Assembly: GCA_029834535.1 (NCBI GenBank)
Contig: JAQMWT010000161.1
Span: forward strand, 61,773-125,772
From: Chrysophaeum taylorii
Lineage: Eukaryota; Sar; Pelagophyceae; Pelagomonadales; Pelagomonadaceae
Direction: 5' to 3'
DNA length: 64,000 nucleotides
Below the pieces are notes generated by a model. That model saw only the letters and a program-made list of their open reading frames with translations, was not told the origin of the DNA and did no database searches. Numbering within the stretch: position 1 is the first letter of the stretch; each line of letters opens with the position of its first letter. Both the position numbers and the translations under genes were made by a program. Shown in pieces: positions 58,393 to 64,000 of the stretch.

Positions 58393-60827
58393 ACCCCATC
58401 TCTGTGTTGGGTGCGCGCGACTTCCTGTTGTATTATTCCATTCATTCATAATACGACGCCTGTTTGCGGTGGCCGACTGGCGCTCTCTCGTCGAGGCCTT
58501 CCTAAATCAAATAAATAAGTGCTCGCGAGAAGCACCCCACAATTTCTCTATGTAGCAGCTGCCCTTGGAACCTCATTTTGCGCGATGCGTAGACCTCTGG
58601 CGGCGAGGTGCGTCTACTTGCTTTCGCTGCCGCCGCCGCCGCCGTTCCCGCGCGGTTATTATGACGCCGTCCTTCTTGGCGACCGTGTCTCCTCGCCTTT
58701 TAAAAATCCGGTTTGACGATGGCATCGGCCGAAGGCAGGTATCCGAGCCTGATGCGGCCGGGAGGGCGGCGCGCGAAAGGAAGCCGAGCTTGACTTTTTT
58801 GCTTCGCTCGATGCTCGTTTAGCTTTCGGATAGGGGGAACTATTGTTTGAGTGGTGTCCTCGGCATGGCAGCAGGGGCGTTTTTTGCTTTTAGACCGTAT
58901 ACCACCGTCGCGGGCCTAGGACTTCGTGTTGAGAACCTCGCCGAGGCCACGGCGGTACAAGTTCGCCGCATCTACGGAGAGTGGGGGATCGCCACTGACT
59001 TGGGCCGGGCACGCTGCGCCATTAGCCCCCTCAGCCGCCGCCTCGGGCAGCCCCACCCGGGCTGCCCGCACCCAGCCGCCGCACCTATCTTCGGCGGCTG
59101 AACGCGCACGCCCTGTAGTCGGGGCCCATTCTCTCTTCGCCAGCTCCGCGGCTCGGCGATGACGCTTGGGGTACAACCGCCGTCCACTGGGTTCCTTGGC
59201 CGACTCAGCCACTCTAACCTCCCCAAGCTACGAATAAACTCGCGGTGCCCTCTCCGCGCTCAGCCATGTCGCCGCCTCGGGCAACCCCACCCAGGCCGCC
59301 TGCGCCTAGCAAGACGTCACACTTCGTCGCGCAGACGTCCGGCGACAGCATGCGTTCGACCTGCGGGCGGACCCCCTCCTCTCTTCGCCTGCCCCGCGGC
59401 TCGGCGATAACCAGCGACTAGGCCCCGTGATCTGTTGCTCTCTAGGCACCAATCACGCCTCTCTTCACGCGCCTTCAACCACACAATTGCACGATCCCCC
59501 AAACTCCGCGAGCCGAAGCCCTGGACGCCCGCACTACGTCACCCTCGTCCACTAAAAAAAAAAACCTAATCCATCGATTAGGCTCTGCCGTCCTGAAGCG
59601 CACTGCTCTCCGACGGCTCGGCTCGCGCTCCGCCGCCCTCTGCAAACGGCCTGCGTCCCCGTCTACTTGTCCTCCCTCCCTTGTCTCCGTCTTCTTTCCC
59701 ACTCTCCCTCGCTCACCCTGCTCTGCTCTCGCCTCGCTCAACGCTCTTATCTGCCCCCTTTCTCCGCACGCCCCGCCCCTATGCTGTTGAGTTTTCTTCG
59801 TTGCCCATCGTGCACTGCGAACGACATGCGTCTGCGTCATCATGTCCTTCGTCCTCGCTCTCCCCACTCACGCCTCGCTCACCACTTTCACGCCGCTCTA
59901 ACCTGCTCCCTTTCCTCGGCCGCCCTGCTCCTACGCACCTCGAGTTTACCCCGATGACATGCGCCATGGCAAAAGCAAGCCAAGACAAAGAATGACTCAA
60001 ACCGACGTGTGGCGTTGCGGATGCTCATTGACATGGACGCGCTCGCGCTTCTCAACATCTTGGACGACGACGACGACGACGACGACGACGATGAAGCCAA
60101 CGACCTCGAGACGAAGCGCGCCCTGCTGTAGTACACAATAGTCGCTCGCCAACGAGGAGCGGGTTTGCGGTTTGCTCGACGCAAACGGCATCTCGGAGGC
60201 CGCCCTCGAGGCGCTAGCTAAAAAGCGCATGACAAGGCAGGCCCGCTGGCACGTGCGGAGGGCACGAATGTCGCAGGGGACCTTACCTTCAGGTGCACCA
60301 ACACAGCGTCTGAGGCGCAGGGTTGTTCGTTGTCGCTTGAATCATGGGTTGGTTTCAGGGGAGAGGGACTTTACTGCAACAGCACCCTCGCCAACTCCAA
60401 GTGTCAAGTAGTGATGATCGCGATCTCTCTCCGCCCGCACTTTCTCATAATATCCGGAGGTCGAAGGGACTGATGAAACTGCTCTCGCGCGTCACCACGC
60501 GGCTCGATCTCCTCATTGAGAGGTGGTCCGAGGCATCCGTGTGGGCGTCACGTCAAGTTGGTTTGTTAGACCGCCCAAAAAAAAATTTTTCGGTCGGCCT
60601 GCCGGCAAGAACCCGCCATCCCCCCCCATGCAGTGCAACGCAAAACACCACCGATGTCCGCTACACAACAAGCACGTGCAGTGCACCCAGCACGCGGTAG
60701 GATATGCGCACAAGGTCCGTCCCTTCACCTCGATATTAGTGCATTTACCACGAGGAGAGGCTCGTTCTCGCGGGCTGCCCCTACTGAAAGGATCTGTTGG
60801 GACGCGAGCGACCCTTGGGAGAGACGG
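58393..60827. other. gene-poor DNA with internal duplications
   Basis: 2.4 kb without an intact gene. Two diverged copies of a ~200-bp unit occur at about 59000-59165 and 59225-59420 (shared CGCCGCCTCGGGCA.CCCCACCC and CCGCGGCTCGGCGAT). A looser pyrimidine-rich repetition, sharing CTCACC and CTGCTC words, lies at 59700-59960. At 60025-60130 a frame starting MDMDALALLNILDDDD and a run of Asp from a GAC repeat looks like the N-terminus of algal Harbinger transposases or nucleases, then hits a stop. Confidence 0.4.
59000..59420. repeat. two diverged direct copies of a ~200-bp unit
   Basis: Copy 1 about 59000-59165, copy 2 about 59225-59420. Shared words: CGCCGCCTCGGGCA, CCCCACCC, TCTCTTCGCC and CCGCGGCTCGGCGAT. 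Non-coding. Confidence 0.6.
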
Positions 60828-61371
60828 TCACTCCTTGAGGACGCCGGCTTCCTTGAGCGTCTTATCGAGCTCGCCCGACTGGAACGCCTGGGTGACGATG
60901 TCGCAGCCGCCGACGAACCTAGGCCGGACATAAACAAAAAAAAAAAAAATGCGACACACTCTCCGTCGACATAGAGCTGCGGGATCGTTGGCCACTGGGA
61001 GTACTGCTTGATGCCCTCGCCTGTCGGCGCGTTCTGCGAGCGAGCGAGAGAAAGAAAAAAAGAAGATACTCACGGATCGAGTCGTCTTCGAGGACGTTAA
61101 CGGAGGAGAACTCGACTCCAGTGGCGTGGAGGATGCGGACGACCTGCTGCGAAAATCCGCACATCGGCGCGGCCGGGGTGCCCTTCATGTAGAGCATGAC
61201 CTTGTTCTTCGAGACCTGTTCTCCGATGAGGTCGCGAACGCCCTGGTCGTCGTTGGGGACTGCGTGGCGCTTCGTTTCGAAGTCGGCGTGCGAGAGAGCC
61301 CGCGCAGCCGCCGCCGCTCGCACGGTTGTTGTCCGCCCAATTCGAGCCTGACGCGCGAGAAGAAGCATCAT
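60828..61371 (-). CDS. GRX5: monothiol CGFS glutaredoxin (GRX5-like), organellar
   Basis: Three exons: 61371-61074, 61020-60960 and 60918-60828, with introns of 53 nt (GTGAGT...GACAG) and 41 nt (GTGTGT...CCTAG); 149 residues. Residues 1-25 are Arg/Ala-rich without acidic residues, a mitochondrial or plastid presequence. NKVMLYMKGTPAAPMCGFSQ (56-75) holds the CGFS active site; VNVLEDDSIREGIKQYSQWP, then TIPQLYVDGEFVGGCDIV carry the glutathione and TIPQ/GGCD motifs. It carries and passes on [2Fe-2S] clusters. In exon 1 the alternative acceptor CGCAG, 15 nt upstream of GACAG, would break the frame; GACAG restores the conserved IREGIKQYS. Confidence 0.95.
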
Positions 61372-61403
61372 CGTGTGTTCTTCTTATAGTAATCCCTCAA
61401 CGG

Positions 61404-62234
61404 TCAGATCCGAGATTTGGGGGGGGTGATGGTCCTATTTGCGATGAGGAGGCGCCTCGCGTCGGGGTCGAGGCGGTGGTGGAACTCGCGGATAGCGAGG
61501 TCGTAGAGGCGCTCGTCGACCCGGTTGTGGCGTCGGACAAGAGCCTCCATCGCAGGATCCTTGGGGTGCGGTCGGCGCGCGACGTTTTCCCTCGGGGGAT
61601 CGCGCGCACCTTTTGTAGTTGGGTCGCAGAGCGAATCCGAGAGGGCGGGGAGGAAGGATTTAGCGAAAATGCACAAGGAGGCGGGCATCTCCTCGACGAT
61701 GCCGACGAAGGCGAGGCGCCCGAGCGCCTCGGCGGCACGGTTTTCGTCGTCGAGCGACCGTTTGCCGGCGTAGCGCTCGCGCAGCAGGAGGGTGGCCTGC
61801 TGGTTGGAGGCCCACTGGTGGCCGAGGGCGGAAGCGAGGGTCGTTGCGTTTGCGAGGCCGCGGCGGTGTCGAAAATAGCCAAAGTGCGAGAAGACGCGGG
61901 GGACGGGACTTCGAAAGAAGGCCGCCAAAGCGCAGGCGTCGTCGTCGTCGTCGCCGAGGGGCGCGAGGGAGTGGGCCGAAACGAAGGTGTAGGCGCCGGC
62001 GCGGATAGCCCGAATCACGCGAGCATCGCGGGTGATGGGGTTGACGCAGCAGTCGCAGGCGGGGGGGGGGGCGAGGGAGCCGCGCTTGCAGACGCGGGCC
62101 TCGTCCGGGCAGAAGCGGGACCTGAAGAAGCGCCACACGAAGGTGCCCGCGCATTTGGGGATGTGGAGGTGGTAGACGCAGGCGGTGGCCGTCGCGACGA
62201 CGATCCCCAAGGAGACAACAACAACGAACCGCAT
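61404..62234 (-). CDS. sulfotransferase-like protein, second copy
   Basis: 276 residues from the ATG at 62234. Residues 1-19 form a signal anchor. YHLHIPKCAGTFVWRFF (21-37) is the PAPS 5'-phosphosulfate loop and AAFFRSPVPRVFSHFGYF (104-121) the 3'-phosphate site. Cys-rich loop at 42-63 (CPDEARVCK...CDCC) suggests disulfides in the Golgi lumen. It is related in layout, not closely in sequence, to the sulfotransferase at 27142. The open frame continues far upstream on this strand only because it is antisense to a GC-rich coiled-coil gene; the true start is fixed by the signal peptide and by the divergent gene 28 bp away. Confidence 0.82.
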   Translation of the reverse strand: MRFVVVVSLGIVVATATACVYHLHIPKCAGTFVWRFFRSRFCPDEARVCKRGSLAPPPACDCCVNPITRDARVIRAIRAGAYTFVSAHSLAPLGDDDDDACALAAFFRSPVPRVFSHFGYFRHRRGLANATTLASALGHQWASNQQATLLLRERYAGKRSLDDENRAAEALGRLAFVGIVEEMPASLCIFAKSFLPALSDSLCDPTTKGARDPPRENVARRPHPKDPAMEALVRRHNRVDERLYDLAIREFHHRLDPDARRLLIANRTITPPKSRI

Positions 62235-62262
62235 AATACTCTTGCCCTCGAGCAGGGCAAGG
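62235..62262. promoter_or_regulatory. 28-bp gap between divergent start codons
   Basis: The sulfotransferase ATG (62234) and the coiled-coil ATG (62263) are separated by 28 bp, so at least one leader must overlap the neighbouring coding region or be extremely short. The sequence is CTTGCCCTCGAGCAGGGCAA-like: an inverted repeat (TTGCCCT-CGAGC-AGGGCAA) covers nearly the whole gap and could bind a dimeric factor. Confidence 0.5.
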
Positions 62263-64000
62263 ATGATGGAGGGGTCCTTCTCCTCCAAGGGGGGGCTGGT
62301 GCTCCTCCGGGCCGCGGAGAAGCGCGCCGAGCGCATGGAGGAGGAGCTCGGCGCGGCGCGGGAGGCGCTGGAGCTGTGCCGGCTCGATGCGGAGGCGGCG
62401 ATGCTGGAGCGCGAGGAGGCCGTCGAGGCGCTGGAGGTGGCCGAAGAGCGAGCGGCCGCGGCGCTGGTGACGGGGGACGAGGAGGTGGAGTCGCTGCGAC
62501 GCGCGCTCGGGGACCTCGCGGCGGCCTCGGCGCGGGAGGCGGCGGTGTGGACGGCGCGGCACGCGGCGGCCGAGGCCTGCGGCGCGGCGGCCGTCGCGTA
62601 CGGCGTCGCTTGGCGCGAGGCGCGAGAACCCGAGCTCGAGGAACTCCTCGAACGACGGCGCGACGAGGCGGCCGAGGTCGTCGAGCACCTCGCCGAGAAG
62701 AACGCGGTGCTCGAAGAGACCGAGGCCATGCTGCGCGCGCGGCTCGACGACCTCGAAGTCGAGTCCCAAGTCCTGCGCGACCTCGACGACGCGCAGGCCT
62801 CGGAGATCGCCGCGCTCGGGTCCGAGATCGGCGCGGCGCGGCACCGCGCCGATGTCGCGGAAGCCAAGGCCCTTCGGCTCGCGGCCGCCGCCGAATCCCT
62901 GGCGGCCGACGGCGACGCGCTCCGCGACGCGGCGCGACGCGCGCTCGCCGACCGCGACGCCGAGGCCGCGCGCTCGCGCGACGACGTTCGAGCCCGACCC
63001 GCGCGCGCCTTCGTGCCCAGCCCCCCGCGTTCCGGCGAGGTCCGCGAGTTCCTCGCCGCGAGGGCGCGCCGCATCGAGGCGCCGGCGGCTGACCTCGCGG
63101 CGCTCGTCGACGCGCCGGTCGCGGACGCGGCCGCCTGCGCCGACGTCGCCCGAGCCGTGTCGGCGCTCGAGCTGTGCGAGTCGCGCGAGGCCCTCCGAGC
63201 CAGCGTCGCGCGGGCCCGGGACGCGCTCGGGAGGTACGCGGACCGCTGCGGTGGCCGGCCGCCCGCGCGGTTGGCTTCGGAGCTGTTGGCCGCGCGCGCG
63301 GCTTCGGAGGTGGTCGCGGCCTCGCTGGGCGACCGCCACGTCGCGGCGATGGGGTTGCGCCGCGCGCTCGCGGCTCTAGACGCCGCCGCCGAGCCCCGAC
63401 TCCCGCCCGACGGAGACGATGACGGAGAGGACCTTCTACTCTTCGAGCCGACGGCAGCGCTCTGGCGTCCCGTTTGGGCGGGGGGCGTCGTCGACGCCGC
63501 GAACGCGCTCGCGCTGGCCGACGAAATCCGCGCGGCGCTCATCGCGCCGGGAGGCCGCGACGCCGAGGCCCTCGCGACCATCGCCGTGGCCTGCCACCGC
63601 GGCGACCGGCGGGTTCTCGAGATGCCGGCGCGCTGCCGTCTCGACGACGCCGCCCTCGCGACGGCGCGCTCCGATCGACGCGACGCGCGCGACGCGGCTA
63701 CCGCGGCGCGAAACGTCGCCCTCGACCGCTCCGAGGCCGCCTCCGCGGCGGGGGACGCGCGTTCCCGCGAGCTCGATCGCCTCCTCCAGGCATCGCTTCG
63801 ACGCGCGGCGACCCTCGACGCCCGGCGCGCCGACCTCGACGCCCAGCTCGCCGCCTCGACGCGCCGAGCGACCGCGCTTGCCGAGGCGAGAGATAGCGAC
63901 GCGACTGCTCTCCGGCGCCTCGAGTCCGAGACCGAAAACTTGCGCCGCGCGCTCGATGCCAAGCTCGACCCGCCCCAAAAGGGACCCGCCACACCCACCA
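62263..64000 (+). CDS. long coiled-coil protein, 3' end beyond window
   Basis: At least 579 residues, open to the window edge. MMEGSFSSKGG is followed by an almost unbroken Ala/Glu/Arg/Leu-rich helix: AEKRAERMEEELGAAREALE, EEAVEALEVAEERAAAALVT, VVEHLAEKNAVLEETEAMLR and similar stretches with heptad spacing of Leu/Ala. Breaks occur near residues 250-260 (RPARAFVPSPPRSGE) and 385-405 (an acidic linker and LWRPVWAGGV), after which the helix resumes (ARRADLDAQLAASTRRATAL). No motor or other catalytic domain is in view. GC3 is close to total, and long shadow frames on the opposite strand result. Such proteins serve in cytoskeleton, basal body or Golgi tethering; no family assigned. Confidence 0.8.
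   Translation, partial: MMEGSFSSKGGLVLLRAAEKRAERMEEELGAAREALELCRLDAEAAMLEREEAVEALEVAEERAAAALVTGDEEVESLRRALGDLAAASAREAAVWTARHAAAEACGAAAVAYGVAWREAREPELEELLERRRDEAAEVVEHLAEKNAVLEETEAMLRARLDDLEVESQVLRDLDDAQASEIAALGSEIGAARHRADVAEAKALRLAAAAESLAADGDALRDAARRALADRDAEAARSRDDVRARPARAFVPSPPRSGEVREFLAARARRIEAPAADLAALVDAPVADAAACADVARAVSALELCESREALRASVARARDALGRYADRCGGRPPARLASELLAARAASEVVAASLGDRHVAAMGLRRALAALDAAAEPRLPPDGDDDGEDLLLFEPTAALWRPVWAGGVVDAANALALADEIRAALIAPGGRDAEALATIAVACHRGDRRVLEMPARCRLDDAALATARSDRRDARDAATAARNVALDRSEAASAAGDARSRELDRLLQASLRRAATLDARRADLDAQLAASTRRATALAEARDSDATALRRLESETENLRRALDAKLDPPQKGPATPT

Noticed and set aside
61326-63092. 588-codon plus-strand frame overlapping the sulfotransferase
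   Set aside because: First half is antisense to the sulfotransferase, second half is an Arg/Gly shadow of the coiled-coil frame that starts at 62263.
61404-63998. 864-codon minus-strand frame as one giant protein
   Set aside because: Only the part from 62234 down has protein motifs (signal anchor, PAPS loop). The upstream part is a Ser/Arg/Ala shadow antisense to the coiled-coil gene caused by extreme GC3.

Overview
This is nuclear DNA of a photosynthetic, flagellated unicellular eukaryote. The evidence is spliceosomal introns, a complete set of histone genes, two axonemal proteins (a p28-type inner-arm dynein light chain and a SHIPPO/STPGR-repeat protein) and plastid-type proteins. One of these has a signal peptide followed by an ADAF motif, like the ASAFAP motif of plastids derived from red algae; another resembles CP12. 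GC content is high and genes are compact. Recognisable introns are only 40-53 nt long, and divergent start codons lie as little as 28 bp apart. A stramenopile alga (pelagophyte-like) fits best, but the window alone does not prove the lineage.

Layout. 1-6 kb: gene-poor, with two badly decayed minus-strand genes, then a plastid-targeted membrane protein. 6.5-21.9 kb: a proline-rich DPF-motif protein, a DXD glycosyltransferase, a two-part glycosyltransferase with a rhamnosyltransferase-like half, an unknown Thr-rich protein, a bacterial-type (GlnT-like) glutamine synthetase, a truncated Harbinger transposase, a single-TM protein and the SHIPPO protein. 22-23.4 kb: a 'AGTAAGTTCACC' repeat field and a Helitron helicase relic. 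23.4-39.1 kb: dense gene block with GT17 glycosyltransferase, p28 dynein light chain, AN1-like zinc finger protein, sulfotransferase, a saposin-B/HVA22 fusion, SNF1/AMPK kinase, a 4-TM protein, a CP12-like protein, a two-pore K+ channel with EF-hand, an AP2-like nuclear protein and a methyltransferase.

41.3-47.2 kb: a histone cluster holding one H1, H2A, H3, H4 and H2B, each with a 3' stem-loop of the metazoan/green-algal type, interleaved with a dispersed non-coding repeat. 47.2-53 kb: gene-poor, with decayed coding stretches and a dead H3-H4 pair that keeps the divergent arrangement of the live pair. 53-64 kb: a RanBP2-zinc-finger PP2C phosphatase sharing a 46-bp promoter with a second H2B that lacks the stem-loop, a PDZ-like protein, a GT32 glycosyltransferase with a GC-AG intron, a DUF1279 protein, a repeat-rich gap, a CGFS glutaredoxin, a second sulfotransferase, and a long coiled-coil protein that runs off the window end.

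Themes. Several neighbours belong to sugar-polymer synthesis and sulfation (GT17, GT32, rhamnosyltransferase-like and DXD glycosyltransferase genes, two sulfotransferases), as expected for an alga with a sulfated polysaccharide coat. All functions are assigned by reading motifs; no database search was run.
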